A DNA stretch of 64,000 bases from Myxococcus landrumus (GCF_017301635.1 NZ_CP071091.1:2926001-2990000); one strand, 5' to 3'. Positions 7,939 through 16,893 are shown, numbered from the stretch's first letter. Translations and numbers: made by a program. The notes: a model not told the origin generated them from the letters alone.

Positions 7939-8703
7939 CTACCCGATGAGCTCTACCGGAGGAGAGGGGGTGGTGGCCACGGCAATGGGGGCCTCGAAGC
8001 GCAGCACCAGCGGAAGGTGGTCGGAGGCCCTCCGGCTGAGGGACGTGCGGTGGGGGTGGATGGCGAGAGGACGCACGCCGGAATCCACGTAGATGCGGTC
8101 CAGCCGCAGCAGGGGCCAGCGCGTGGGGTACGTGCGCGCGGGCGTGCCCAGCTCCAGCGCGGCGTCATGGATGGCCTTGCGCACCAGCGAGGGCACCGCG
8201 CCATTGCCCCAGTAGTTGAAGTCTCCGCACACGACGGCCGGGTCCTTGCGCACGGCATCTCGCAAGATGTCCGAGCCCAAGAGCAGCGCCTCCTGACGGC
8301 GGCGCTCCGACACCCGCAGCCCCAGGTGGAGCGAGAAGACGTGGAGCTGCAGCCCGCCGCCCAGGTCCAGGTCGCATCTCAGCGCCCCCCGAGGCTCTCG
8401 CCGCTCCACGCTCAGGTCGTAGTTCTTCGAGTGGAGGATGGGCAGCCGGGTGAGGATGGCGTTGCCGTAGCGACGGCCGTTTCGCACGACATTGGGCCCG
8501 AAGGCCATGTGCAGGCCGAGCATGTCCGCCAGATGCTCGGGCTGGTCCTCACGAGAGGTGCGCCCGCGAAAGTCGCCCACCTCCTGCAGCGCGACGATGT
8601 CCGCGCGCACCTCCCGGAGCACCTCACCCACGCGGCCCAGGTCGAAGCGGCCATCGGTCCCGATGCCGCTGTGGATGTTGTACGAGACGAGCGTCAGCTC
8701 CAC
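7939..8703 (-). CDS. Endonuclease/exonuclease/phosphatase (EEP) family protein
   Basis: A 254-residue protein of the Mg-dependent EEP (DNase I/exonuclease III/sphingomyelinase) fold. The ordered motifs are all visible: SYNIH near the N-terminus, ALQEV (metal-binding Glu), NAILTRLP, the HLG region, CGDFN (catalytic Asp and Asn) and SDHLPL (catalytic His) near residue 230. No signal peptide is present, so it is probably cytoplasmic. Substrate (nucleic acid, phospholipid or phosphoinositide-like) cannot be told from sequence. It follows the next upstream gene by only 12 nt, so the two are probably cotranscribed. Confidence 0.88.
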   Translation of the reverse strand: MELTLVSYNIHSGIGTDGRFDLGRVGEVLREVRADIVALQEVGDFRGRTSREDQPEHLADMLGLHMAFGPNVVRNGRRYGNAILTRLPILHSKNYDLSVERREPRGALRCDLDLGGGLQLHVFSLHLGLRVSERRRQEALLLGSDILRDAVRKDPAVVCGDFNYWGNGAVPSLVRKAIHDAALELGTPARTYPTRWPLLRLDRIYVDSGVRPLAIHPHRTSLSRRASDHLPLVLRFEAPIAVATTPSPPVELIG

Positions 8704-8715
8704 GCGCGCGGCTCA

Positions 8716-9234
8716 TCAGCCTTGTGCGGGACTGAAGCGCCGCACCGCCAGGCGCACCACCTCGACAGGCAGCGACGCCAGCCGAGCCATCGCCTTGGCC
8801 ACGTCCCCCAGCCCCCCTCTCATCGTCTGGAGATGACGCCCCGCCTCGTCGAGGAGGTCCGGGAGCCGGCCCCGCGGAGGCTGCTCTCGCGTGGGCGGGA
8901 GTGCCCCGATGGGCAGCGTGCCGCGAAGGACGGGATGTCCCTTGCGCTCCTTGCCGCGCCCCCCGCGCTTCGCCGCCGAGCCCCCGCGCGAGAACCTGGT
9001 GTCGGGTGACTCGCGCGCCAGCTCCTCGAGCTGCGCCTCCATCTGTCGCGCGTGGAAGAGCTCCTCCGTCTCGGAGAAGGACCGCCCGTAGTGGACCCCT
9101 TCCTCCCGCCCCGCCTGCTCTTCCGGGTGCGCGCGGGACTGAGCCAGATGCTCCTTGTCCCTCCGGCGCATGCTGCGGCTCTGCGGCAGGGTCTTCGGCA
9201 CCTGGAAATGGTCGAAGCTATAGGGACGAGGCAT
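8716..9234 (-). CDS. Hypothetical basic hydrophilic protein
   Basis: A 172-residue, very polar protein rich in Arg, Glu and Gly. It starts MPRPYSFDHFQVPKTLPQSRSM, has a helical Glu/Arg-rich middle and ends in an amphipathic helix (LPVEVVRLAVRRF). No known domain is seen. It is 12 nt upstream of the EEP-family gene and likely shares its transcript. Its length and clear codon pattern support a real gene; function unknown. Confidence 0.6.
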   Translation of the reverse strand: MPRPYSFDHFQVPKTLPQSRSMRRRDKEHLAQSRAHPEEQAGREEGVHYGRSFSETEELFHARQMEAQLEELARESPDTRFSRGGSAAKRGGRGKERKGHPVLRGTLPIGALPPTREQPPRGRLPDLLDEAGRHLQTMRGGLGDVAKAMARLASLPVEVVRLAVRRFSPAQG

Positions 9235-9458
9235 CCGCGAATCTCCTCAAGGCCAATCGGGTCCGGAGAAGAAGGTAGGGAGCCCGGAGGTGCGCCGGTA
9301 AGGCTCCACGCCACACCAATCAGCCGGTTGCCCGTCCTCCAGCCCATCGGCCTTCCGTTTCCAGGCCCTCCGACGTCTGGGCGTGGACACTGTCGAGCAC
9401 CTGGCATCCCCTCGCGCCGCTCCCCCGGTGGGTCGAAGTGCGGGCGTCCGACACTCCC

Positions 9459-9477
9459 GCTTCCCACCCTGGGAAGC
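9459..9477. promoter_or_regulatory. Perfect palindrome upstream of M23 peptidase gene
   Basis: GCTTCCCA, a 3-nt spacer CCC, then TGGGAAGC makes an 8-bp perfect inverted repeat centred about 42 bp before the ATG at 9510. It could be a repressor/activator site or a small leader hairpin. It lies in the 275-bp divergent region (9235-9509), which is otherwise featureless. Confidence 0.4.
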
Positions 9478-9509
9478 CCCCGGACTTCGTGGTGTAACGG
9501 GAACCACTC

Positions 9510-10484
9510 ATGGCTTCGCTCCCCGCACGCTCGCGATATTCCCTCTCCTCTCGATTGACGCTCGCGCTGCTTGCCCTCGGAGCCAATGCCCAGGCCGCGG
9601 AGCCCTCCGACTCCAAGCCCGTCGCGGCGGTGACGCAGGGCAAGCCCCTGCTCTCACTGCACCCAGGTTCGGCCCGGCCGGGAGACCCGGTGATGGTGGC
9701 CGTGCGAGGCATGGCGGGGATGCCCACCGGGACACTCGCGGGACGTCCCCTGCGGTTCTTCGCCTGGGGCGACGGGTTCCTCGCGGTGACGGGACTCCCC
9801 GTGGAGCTGGCCCCCGGGAGCGCCATGGTGCACGTGGTGGCCCCCTCTCACGCCAGCGGCGCGCCGGTGGAGCTGGCCGGGACGTTGGAGGTCGTGGAGC
9901 CGGGCTATCCGTCTCGAGAGCTGAAGGTGTCCAGCAAGTACGTCGAGCCCCCCGCCTCCGTGAAGGCTCGCCTCGCCGCGGACAAGCGCGCCTTCTCGGA
10001 AGCCTTCGACCAGCCCTTCAGCCCCCCTCACTTCGCGCAGAACTTCGTGCGGCCTCGGCAGGACCGCATCACCGCGCCCTTCGGCGACAAGCGCACCTTC
10101 AACGGCAAGCTGTCCGGCCAGCACTTCGGCGTGGACATCGACGGAGACCCGGGCGACCCGGTGATGGCCAGCAACGAAGGCACCGTGGTGATGACACGCG
10201 ACAACTACGCCGCGGGAAAGACGGTGCTCATCCACCACGGCGCGAACCTCTTCACCTCGTACTTCCACCTGTCGCGCATCCACGTGAAGAAGGGCGCCAA
10301 GGTGACGCAGGGGCAGCGCATCGGCGAGGTGGGCGGCACCGGCCGCGTCACCGGCCCCCACCTCCACTGGGGCGTGAAGGCGGACGGTAAATGGGTGGAT
10401 GGTGAATCCCTGTTGCGTCTGGACTTCTTCCCCACCCCGCCCGCCATGGCCAGCGGGGACACCGGAGGCGCCGCGCAGCAGTAG
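9510..10484 (+). CDS. Secreted M23 (LytM-type) peptidase
   Basis: A 324-residue protein with a Sec signal peptide (basic start, hydrophobic LTLALLALGANAQA, cleavage near AQAA). Residues about 35-150 form a beta-rich N-terminal domain, and the last 150 are the LytM/M23 zinc peptidase: HFGVDIDG supplies the first His/Asp ligands and HLHWG the last His. M23 enzymes cut peptidoglycan cross-bridges or, when inactive, activate amidases; here the ligands are intact, so a periplasmic or outer-surface endopeptidase is expected. It is transcribed alone and ends 12 nt from the convergent enoyl-CoA hydratase gene. Confidence 0.92.
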   Translation: MASLPARSRYSLSSRLTLALLALGANAQAAEPSDSKPVAAVTQGKPLLSLHPGSARPGDPVMVAVRGMAGMPTGTLAGRPLRFFAWGDGFLAVTGLPVELAPGSAMVHVVAPSHASGAPVELAGTLEVVEPGYPSRELKVSSKYVEPPASVKARLAADKRAFSEAFDQPFSPPHFAQNFVRPRQDRITAPFGDKRTFNGKLSGQHFGVDIDGDPGDPVMASNEGTVVMTRDNYAAGKTVLIHHGANLFTSYFHLSRIHVKKGAKVTQGQRIGEVGGTGRVTGPHLHWGVKADGKWVDGESLLRLDFFPTPPAMASGDTGGAAQQ

Positions 10485-10496
10485 GGCCGTCCTCGC

Positions 10497-11279
10497 TCAG
10501 CGGTCCTTCCACTGGGGAGGCCGCTTCTCCAGGAAGGCGGAGACCCCCTCGGCGGCGTCCTCGGCCAGCACGTTGAGCGACAGCTGCGACGCGAGGAACT
10601 CCAACGCCGCGGGCAAGGGCAGGTCCTCCGCGGTGAAGAAGGCGCGGCGCCCCAGCGCGAGCACCGACTGGCTCTTGCCCGCGAGCTTCTGGGCCAGCAC
10701 CGCCACCGCGCCATCCAGCTCCGCCGCGGGGACCACGCGGTTGAGCAGCCCCATCGACAGGGCCTCGCGCGCGGACAGCCTGTCGCCCGTGAGAACCAGC
10801 TCCAGTGCCCGCTTGCGGCCCACGTGGCGCTGCAACAGCGCCATCATCATCATGGGGAACAAGCCCACGTCGATTTCGGGCGTGCCCAGGTCCGCGCCAT
10901 CCACGGCGACCGCCAGGTCACACGCGAGCACCAGCCCCAGTCCTCCGGCCAGCGCATGGCCGTTGACGCGGGCCACCGTCGGCTTGCGGACCTCCTGGAA
11001 GCGGGCCAGCAGCTTTCCGTAGGAGCGGCGCCCCTCGTGGGTGGAGAGGAAGCCCGCGTCGCCCGTCATCTGTCCAAGGTCGCCGCCCGCGCAGAAGACC
11101 TTCTCGCCCGCGCCGGTGAGCACCACCACACGCACGGCGGAGTCCGCGTCCGCGCGCTCCAGGCCGTCCATCAACGCCTTCACCACCGAGGGCGACAAGG
11201 CGTTGCGCGCCTTGGGCCGATTGATGGTCAGGAGGGCTTGGGGGCCTTGGACTTCGTAGAGGACGTCTCCGGCTTCCAT
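10497..11279 (-). CDS. Enoyl-CoA hydratase/isomerase family protein
   Basis: A 260-residue crotonase. Visible are the substrate/oxyanion motif VFCAGGDL and the second oxyanion segment NGHALAGGLGLVLACD. The Glu of TPEIDVGLFP aligns with Glu164 of rat mitochondrial hydratase. The position of Glu144 (normally in GGGCE) is Gly here, so classical hydration is doubtful; isomerase, decarboxylase or methylglutaconyl-type activity is possible. The start ATG 11279 lies 52 nt inside the upstream TetR gene, implying coupled translation and control by that regulator. Role: acyl-CoA or branched-chain amino-acid breakdown (inference). Confidence 0.88.
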   Translation of the reverse strand: MEAGDVLYEVQGPQALLTINRPKARNALSPSVVKALMDGLERADADSAVRVVVLTGAGEKVFCAGGDLGQMTGDAGFLSTHEGRRSYGKLLARFQEVRKPTVARVNGHALAGGLGLVLACDLAVAVDGADLGTPEIDVGLFPMMMMALLQRHVGRKRALELVLTGDRLSAREALSMGLLNRVVPAAELDGAVAVLAQKLAGKSQSVLALGRRAFFTAEDLPLPAALEFLASQLSLNVLAEDAAEGVSAFLEKRPPQWKDR

Positions 11280-11941
11280 TCGTCTGTCTCCGCGCCTGGC
11301 GACGCGTCGACCAGGACGCCGTGAAGGAAGGTGTTGGCAATCTGCGCCTTGGCGCGCTCCAGCGCCTGGGCATCCCGCGAGTCCGCGAGCCCCGTGACGA
11401 ACGCGGTCAGCCCCATCTCGATGGCGCCAAAGAGCAGCGCGGAGGACAGCAACGGGTCCGCGTCCGCGCGCAGCTCCCCCGCCTCCTTGGCGCGGGTGAA
11501 CAGCTCCGAGCTCAAGCGGATGGCGTCCACGAAGGCCGTCTGCCGGTTGATGCGTGAGCCCGCCGGGCTGCGCGCAATCTCCAGGATGAGGACCTTCACC
11601 GCGCGAGGGTCTACCCGGTACGCCTCGAAGGCCACGTCCACCACGCCGCGGACCTTGGCCTCCAGCGAACCTTCGCCCTCCACCACCGCGCGCACACGCG
11701 TAACGAAGCCGCTCCAGCCCGTGTCGAACACGGTCTCCAGCAGCTCATCCTTGTTCTTGAAGTAGTGGTAGACGAGGCCGTAGGCGACACCGGCCTCCTT
11801 GGCGACATCCGCGATGCGGCAGCCGTGGTAGCCCTTGCGGGCGAACACATCGATGGCCGCACGCAGGATGGTCCGGCGGCGTTCGCTCTCGCGGTTGCCG
11901 TTGTCCGCCGCCGACTTGCTCTGGCCCACGACGTCCTCCAC
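11228..11941 (-). CDS. TetR/AcrR-family transcriptional regulator
   Basis: A 237-residue regulator. The N-terminal HTH (about 22-68) is canonical: ILRAAIDVFARKGYHG, then IADVAKEAGVAYGLVYHYFKNKDEL. The rest is an all-helical ligand-binding domain and a polar C-terminal tail. The tail-coding part overlaps the following enoyl-CoA hydratase start by 52 nt out of frame. The HTH sequence and neighbour fit FadR/PsrA-like regulators that sense acyl-CoA; that ligand is inference. It probably autoregulates the pair. Confidence 0.88.
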   Translation of the reverse strand: MEDVVGQSKSAADNGNRESERRRTILRAAIDVFARKGYHGCRIADVAKEAGVAYGLVYHYFKNKDELLETVFDTGWSGFVTRVRAVVEGEGSLEAKVRGVVDVAFEAYRVDPRAVKVLILEIARSPAGSRINRQTAFVDAIRLSSELFTRAKEAGELRADADPLLSSALLFGAIEMGLTAFVTGLADSRDAQALERAKAQIANTFLHGVLVDASPGAETDEWKPETSSTKSKAPKPS

Positions 11942-11987
11942 CGGCCGGTTGATTCTTCAATCAGCCGCTGCGGACCCTACGGATGCA

Positions 11988-12022
11988 GGCTCCCGGGGTC
12001 AATGGGTACTTCTCCGGGAGCC
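11988..12022 (-). terminator. Terminator-like hairpin after the Big-1 lipoprotein gene
   Basis: GGCTCCCGG (11988-11996) pairs perfectly with CCGGGAGCC (12014-12022), loop 17 nt. It begins 13 nt past the stop of the minus-strand lipoprotein gene and lies about 47 nt upstream of the tetR start, separating the two units. No T tract. Confidence 0.45.
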
Positions 12023-12034
12023 CGCTGGTTTACA

Positions 12035-13579
12035 TCAGAGCACGGTGCCCGACAGGGAGGGCGCCGGCACGAAGGCCTTGTGCCCTTCCAGCTGCGCGGC
12101 GGTGTACGTGCAGGTCGCGTCGGCCTTCCAGTTGACCGCCGTCGGGAACGGGCCCGGCTGCGGCTCCTGGGTCTCATCGTGCCGGTCGCTGACGATGTAC
12201 TGCTCCACGTGGTACGAGGGGTACGTGAAGGCGATGACGCCCGTCACGAACGGCTCGATTTCCACCGGGCCCTCGGCGCCGCCCTTGCAGCCATCGCCGT
12301 CCGAGTTCTGGGCGATGCGGTTGTACCAGGGGTCCGCCACGAGGAACGTGGAGCGGGCCGAGCTGAAGTGGGCAATGGTGATGGGGGGCGAGTTGGGCGC
12401 CGGGATGAGCTGACGCACGGTCTCCGGACGGTCCAGCGCGTGCGGCCAACCGGTCCAGATGATGCGCTCCTGCGCCCAGATGAGCGTGGACGCGTCGAAG
12501 GCGCCGTTCTTGCCGTTCCAGCGTCCGTCGCCGTTGGTGTCGACGAAGCGCTCGTTCGGGTCCCAGGTGCCGTTGTCGTTGCTGTCGACGAAGGGCTCGG
12601 TCAGGTCGACGAACGGCTCGCCCTGGTCCCACTGGCCATTGTTGTTGTTGTCGTCGAAGGCTTCCTCGCCCGCGGTGACGGCGATGAGGGAGACCAGGTT
12701 GTCGCGCGGGTTGAGGGTGATGCCCGGGCGGATGGGGTCGGCGCGGCGGGGCTCCGGGCGCGTCACGAAGGGCTGCGGCGTGGTGTTGCCGTGGGCCGCC
12801 ACCGGGTTCTCCTCCCAGAGGAACGGGTGCATCCACAGGGGCGCGATGTACTCGCCCGTGTGCGTGGAGTCGTTGGTGGGGTTCCAGGTGAACTCGCCCG
12901 GCTCCACGTCCAGCGGCAGCGGCAGCGAGGACTTGTAGAGGACCAGCGCGTTGCCCACCACGTCCGTCACGGACGTCGCGGAGGGACCGATGGTGCCGGC
13001 CTCCGTGAGGAAGGACACCTGCGCGCCCTCGATGCCGTCGCCGTTGCGGTCACCCACGTGGGCGATGCAGTTCAGCTTGACGCCGGCGATGAGGTGGCGC
13101 GTCTCGTCCCAGGCGCCGATGGCATGGTGCAGACCGGAGCCATCACCCGAGAACGAGCCACACTGGAACGTGAGCTGACGGGAGCTGGAGTTGGTACCGG
13201 CGAAGGCGATGACGGGAGAGATGACCGTCTTGACCTCTCCGCCCTCCCCCGCCGAGGCCACCACCACCGCCGAGGCCACGCGGCCGCCGCGCGCGACAAT
13301 CTGCACGGACACCATGCCGTCACCGGGGTTGGTCGTCCCCTCGGTCGGCGAAAGCTCCACGCCTGGCACCGGCGACTGGAGGGTGAAGGACACCTGCGTG
13401 CCCGCCTGCGGGCTGCCGCGCGAATCCACCGCGCGGAAACGCAGCGTGGTGATTTCGCCCAGCCGAGGCCGGGGCGGATTCTGATCCACGAACTCAAGCG
13501 TGGCAGGAGCCGGCGAAGAGCACGCCAACCACACCATGCTCGTGAAGGCCACAAGAGAGGCCAGACCCGGACGCATCAA
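12035..13579 (-). CDS. Lipoprotein with Ig-like (Big-1 type) domain and acidic repeats
   Basis: A 514-residue protein with a signal peptide and lipobox-like MVWLACSS. Residues about 25-115 read as a Big-1/invasin Ig domain (LRFRAVDSRGSPQAGTQVSF), with a second Ig-like stretch near 165-215 (DRNGDGIEGAQVSF). Residues about 330-385 hold three acidic Asn/Asp-Gly repeats (DNNNNGQWDQGEPFVD, DSNDNGTWDPNERFVD, DTNGDGRWNGKNG) resembling dockerin/EF-hand Ca loops. No catalytic motif is seen. A surface or secreted structural role is likely. Single gene, followed by a hairpin. Confidence 0.75.
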   Translation of the reverse strand: MMRPGLASLVAFTSMVWLACSSPAPATLEFVDQNPPRPRLGEITTLRFRAVDSRGSPQAGTQVSFTLQSPVPGVELSPTEGTTNPGDGMVSVQIVARGGRVASAVVVASAGEGGEVKTVISPVIAFAGTNSSSRQLTFQCGSFSGDGSGLHHAIGAWDETRHLIAGVKLNCIAHVGDRNGDGIEGAQVSFLTEAGTIGPSATSVTDVVGNALVLYKSSLPLPLDVEPGEFTWNPTNDSTHTGEYIAPLWMHPFLWEENPVAAHGNTTPQPFVTRPEPRRADPIRPGITLNPRDNLVSLIAVTAGEEAFDDNNNNGQWDQGEPFVDLTEPFVDSNDNGTWDPNERFVDTNGDGRWNGKNGAFDASTLIWAQERIIWTGWPHALDRPETVRQLIPAPNSPPITIAHFSSARSTFLVADPWYNRIAQNSDGDGCKGGAEGPVEIEPFVTGVIAFTYPSYHVEQYIVSDRHDETQEPQPGPFPTAVNWKADATCTYTAAQLEGHKAFVPAPSLSGTVL

Positions 13580-13608
13580 CGAAGACTCCTTGACGAAGAT
13601 GGAACCAC

Positions 13609-13631
13609 GCTGTGCGCGAGCAGCGCACAGC
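13609..13631. promoter_or_regulatory. Perfect inverted repeat in the leader of the lipoprotein gene
   Basis: GCTGTGCGC (13609-13617), loop GAGCA, GCGCACAGC (13623-13631). It lies 30-52 nt upstream of the lipoprotein start and about 100 nt past the XRE stop. It may end the XRE transcript or form a 5' leader hairpin/operator; no T tract decides it. Confidence 0.4.
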
Positions 13632-13733
13632 GCATTTCCGCCATCTTCTCGGTCTACCTACCATCCAGTCAAGAACAGGACTGGAAGACCGTGGACCCCC
13701 TTGCGTCCAACAGGGGCCCAGTAGGGGGGTAAT

Positions 13734-14084
13734 TCAGGCGACAGTGCCGCTGAACATCACCCGTGCGACCCCCAGCAGGCGGTCCACGTCCCGAGCGGTG
13801 AGGCCCCGGGCGCGTGCGAAGTCAGACAGGGGACGCAACAGGTCCTCCGTCTGGGCAAGGGTCTGCTCCGTCCCAGTGAACAGCTCACCCAGGCTGACGC
13901 CAAGGGCGTTGGCCAGGGCGGCGAGTGTCTCCACGTGGGGGACGCGCTCGCCGCGCTCGATCATGGAAAGAAAGGAGACGCTGATCTGAGCCCGCTCCGC
14001 GAGCTCTTCCTGCGTCCACCGCTCCGGCCTCTGCGTACGAAGCTCGCGGATGCGCTGGCCGATTCGTTTTCCGAGGTCCGACAC
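13734..14084 (-). CDS. XRE-family helix-turn-helix regulator
   Basis: About 116 residues from GTG 14084 (VSDLGKRIGQRIRELR), chosen because AGGAG stands 9 nt before it; GTG at 14132 would add 16 residues. The HTH_3 domain fills residues about 8-65: WTQEELAERAQISVSFLSMIERGERVPHVETL is a textbook lambda-Cro/C1 type motif. A helical C-terminal 45 residues may dimerise. It is encoded 60 nt downstream of lptD on the same strand, so it may be cotranscribed with lptD. Targets unknown. Confidence 0.85.
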   Translation of the reverse strand: MSDLGKRIGQRIRELRTQRPERWTQEELAERAQISVSFLSMIERGERVPHVETLAALANALGVSLGELFTGTEQTLAQTEDLLRPLSDFARARGLTARDVDRLLGVARVMFSGTVA

Positions 14085-14144
14085 GAAATACTTCTCCTGG
14101 CTACTGGGGGGGATTTGGGAACCACCGTTCACACCGAGTGATTC

Positions 14145-16847
14145 CTAGCCGCCTGACCCGAAAGAACCCAATCCCGCGACCGTGAAATTCACACCAGAAA
14201 ATTCCAGTCCGAGATCACGCCGCAGAGTCACTACGCCCTCGACGCGCCAACAGTCACATGCTGGCCCGTAGGACACACCCAGTGTCTGTTGCGTGAGAGG
14301 ATTGGAGAATCTGATTTGTGAGATCTCTCGGTTTGTTGGATCCTGGGAGGGAGGCTGCACCAGGGCTTCGTACCGCACCCCGAGGCCAAATCCGAGCATC
14401 AAACGCGTACCCGCGATGAGGGCCTGCGTCCGCTCGGTTGCAAAGAGACCGGGCGTTTCCCTGGATAGACTGCCTACCAAGGCATCCAGCGGGCGGCGGA
14501 TGGAATCCGGCCCCACGGCGTTGCGCGGCTCCCCGCGATTGAAGGCCTGATCGCTGACGGTGAGGACGTCGTCGTAGCGGGCGTAGAGCGCGTGCCCCTT
14601 GCCGTCATCGATGGAGAAGTCCGCGCTGAGCTGGGTGAAGCGGCCGGTGTTCGGATCGAACCGGACCATCGCTCCGCCGTTGAGGATGCCCGCGCTCGTG
14701 CTCACCCGCGCGAAGGTGTCTCGCAGGATGGGCTGTGAATCGATGTCGAAGGGCTTGTTGGCGGCGGGCACATAGCGCGTCAGGTCGAAGCCCTGCCCGA
14801 GGCGCAGCCGGAGCGGCTCGCGAATCCAGTTGCCGGTCTTCAAGCGCAGCGACTGCTCCACGGCCAGCACGCCCTGGAAGAAACCTCGCGTGGCGCCCCC
14901 CCGCGTGAGGGGAACCGCGAAGTCGATCTCGTCGTAGGGCTGGGCGAAGTCTCCGTCGCCGGAGCGGACGAAGGGAACACTGCCCCACCCGCCCGGCACG
15001 TAGCGCAGCTCCAGGGAGGGAGTGATGGCGTGGCGGACCGCCGACTTCTCTCCCGCCCACGTCCGGACCAGCTGGGTGTCCAGCAGCAGCCCCGCGATGG
15101 GATAGCCCCGCTGCCACGTCTTGCCGGAGTACTCGCCGGCCCAGACGTCCTGGCGCAGCGACAGCGAAGGGGTCAGCCGCGCGGCGTTCCCCAGCGCCAC
15201 GGAGGTGGACAGACGCGAGGTGAAGTCGATGCGGTCTCTCGCCTCGCGGTCTCCGGAGTCGAAGAGACCGTTGGACTGCCCCAGGTCGATGGGCGACTCG
15301 CCCTTGAGCCCCGGCGGGATGTACTTCCCATCCTGCCGGAAGATGCCATCGACGCCTTCGTCGCCGAATCCACCGCTGAAGGGTGCGAGGCGTGTGAACT
15401 CCGCCCGCAGACCTCCGGTGAGCCCCAGCAGGTCCTCCAAGGGCCGCTCCGGCAGCGAGAACACGATGCCGGGCAGGCGCTGGAAGGTCTTCGGCCGAGG
15501 CAGGTCCACCTGGCCCTGCGGATTGAAGGCACCAGCCGGTACGCGGTTCTCCTGGAAGAACCGATACGGGAAACGGATGTCCTGTCGCAGTGAGACATCC
15601 AGGCCCGCGTAGAGGTCCGCCTGGCGCTGGTACACGGTGGCGCTGCTGCGCAGGTAGTCCACGCCCTGGATGAGGATGTCGGCGTTGAGATCGCGCGTGT
15701 AGAAGCCGTCCGAGACGAACGCCGCGTCCACCCGGTCGAACCAGCCCGAGCCCAGGTCCTGGAGATGCTGCCACGACGCCTCACCGCGCCAGCCACGTGG
15801 GACGTCGACGTAGCGCGGCGGCTCCCCATCCACCCGAGGGTAGTAGTAGAAGTCGCTGGTCCTGGGGTCGCGCAGTGGCCGTGAGTCATGCAACAACCCC
15901 AGCGTGACACGCCCACGGGTCCGCTCGCTGGGGACGTAGCGGAACTCGGTGAGCAGCCGGGGCCCCTTCACCCCCACCTGCTTCGGCTGCCGATAGGAAG
16001 TCCGGGCCAAGGGCGTATCGGGATTGGCGTCATCGTCGAACAGGAACTCGCGAGTCTCGAATCCCGACCCCGTGTAGTAGCCCGGCGTCAACGTCATGTC
16101 GTAGCTGCGCCCCAACGTGAGGAAGAAGGGCTGCTGGACGCTGAAGCCATTGAGGCCGGAGGCGCTCGGGCTGGGGATGAGGAAGCCCGTGCGACGCTCG
16201 GACAGGGGCAGGTAGACCCATGGCAGCGCGAAGACAGGGACGGACTGCACGTACACCACGGGCCAGGACAGCGTGGCGCGCTCGCCCAGGACGACGTTGG
16301 CGGAGCTGGCCTCCATGCGCCAGCTGGGCTCGTCCGGGCCGCACTCGCACGGGGTGAAGGCCAGGTCATCCACCACGAAGGCGTTGGGGCCCGTGCGGCG
16401 GATGCGTGAGCCGCTGAGGAGCACGGGCGTCTCCCCCATCGAGCGAAGCTCCTCGGGGCTCTTCGCCGCGAGCATCGCCTCCTGGGTGACGCCCTTCTTC
16501 TGCATGAAGAGGCCGCCCTTGAGCGTGGCCTCGAACGTGCGGATGTCCACCCTCACGTCGTCGGCCACCGCGGCCATGCCGCCGGGCCCCACGAACATGA
16601 CGTTGCCGGTGGCCGTGGCCACCTGGTTCGCCTCGTCGTAGGTCACCTCGTCCGAGCGCAGCAGCATCTCGCCGGTGCGCAGCTCGCAGTGGCCGCGCGC
16701 GGTGAGGAGCTGCTTGTCGGCTTCGTAGGTGAGGAAGTCAGCCGCCAGCTCCACCGTCTCGCCGGAGGGGAGCTGAACCTGGGTGGCGAGCGGGAACTGC
16801 GCCGTGGACATCAACAGCGCAGCGGCGAGCGGAACGAGGAGGCTCAT
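14145..16847 (-). CDS. lptD: LPS-assembly protein LptD (OstA/Imp)
   Basis: A 900-residue protein with a signal peptide (MSLLVPLAAALLMSTAQFPLA). Residues about 25-125 are an OstA/LptA-like jelly-roll (ADFLTYEADKQLLTARGHCEL, then DEVTYDEANQVATATGNV). The rest is the LptD outer-membrane beta-barrel, including the conserved PVFALPWVYLPLSERRTGFL block. LptD with LptE inserts LPS into the outer leaflet of the outer membrane. A CEC pair near residue 165 may correspond to the disulfide Cys of the family. It is 46 nt downstream of the AMIN-repeat gene, likely one transcript. Family call is strong. Confidence 0.93.
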   Translation of the reverse strand: MSLLVPLAAALLMSTAQFPLATQVQLPSGETVELAADFLTYEADKQLLTARGHCELRTGEMLLRSDEVTYDEANQVATATGNVMFVGPGGMAAVADDVRVDIRTFEATLKGGLFMQKKGVTQEAMLAAKSPEELRSMGETPVLLSGSRIRRTGPNAFVVDDLAFTPCECGPDEPSWRMEASSANVVLGERATLSWPVVYVQSVPVFALPWVYLPLSERRTGFLIPSPSASGLNGFSVQQPFFLTLGRSYDMTLTPGYYTGSGFETREFLFDDDANPDTPLARTSYRQPKQVGVKGPRLLTEFRYVPSERTRGRVTLGLLHDSRPLRDPRTSDFYYYPRVDGEPPRYVDVPRGWRGEASWQHLQDLGSGWFDRVDAAFVSDGFYTRDLNADILIQGVDYLRSSATVYQRQADLYAGLDVSLRQDIRFPYRFFQENRVPAGAFNPQGQVDLPRPKTFQRLPGIVFSLPERPLEDLLGLTGGLRAEFTRLAPFSGGFGDEGVDGIFRQDGKYIPPGLKGESPIDLGQSNGLFDSGDREARDRIDFTSRLSTSVALGNAARLTPSLSLRQDVWAGEYSGKTWQRGYPIAGLLLDTQLVRTWAGEKSAVRHAITPSLELRYVPGGWGSVPFVRSGDGDFAQPYDEIDFAVPLTRGGATRGFFQGVLAVEQSLRLKTGNWIREPLRLRLGQGFDLTRYVPAANKPFDIDSQPILRDTFARVSTSAGILNGGAMVRFDPNTGRFTQLSADFSIDDGKGHALYARYDDVLTVSDQAFNRGEPRNAVGPDSIRRPLDALVGSLSRETPGLFATERTQALIAGTRLMLGFGLGVRYEALVQPPSQDPTNREISQIRFSNPLTQQTLGVSYGPACDCWRVEGVVTLRRDLGLEFSGVNFTVAGLGSFGSGG

Positions 16848-16893
16848 TCAGGGGCGAAGGGTATGCCGCGCCACGGCCGCGCGCGGGCCCTTA

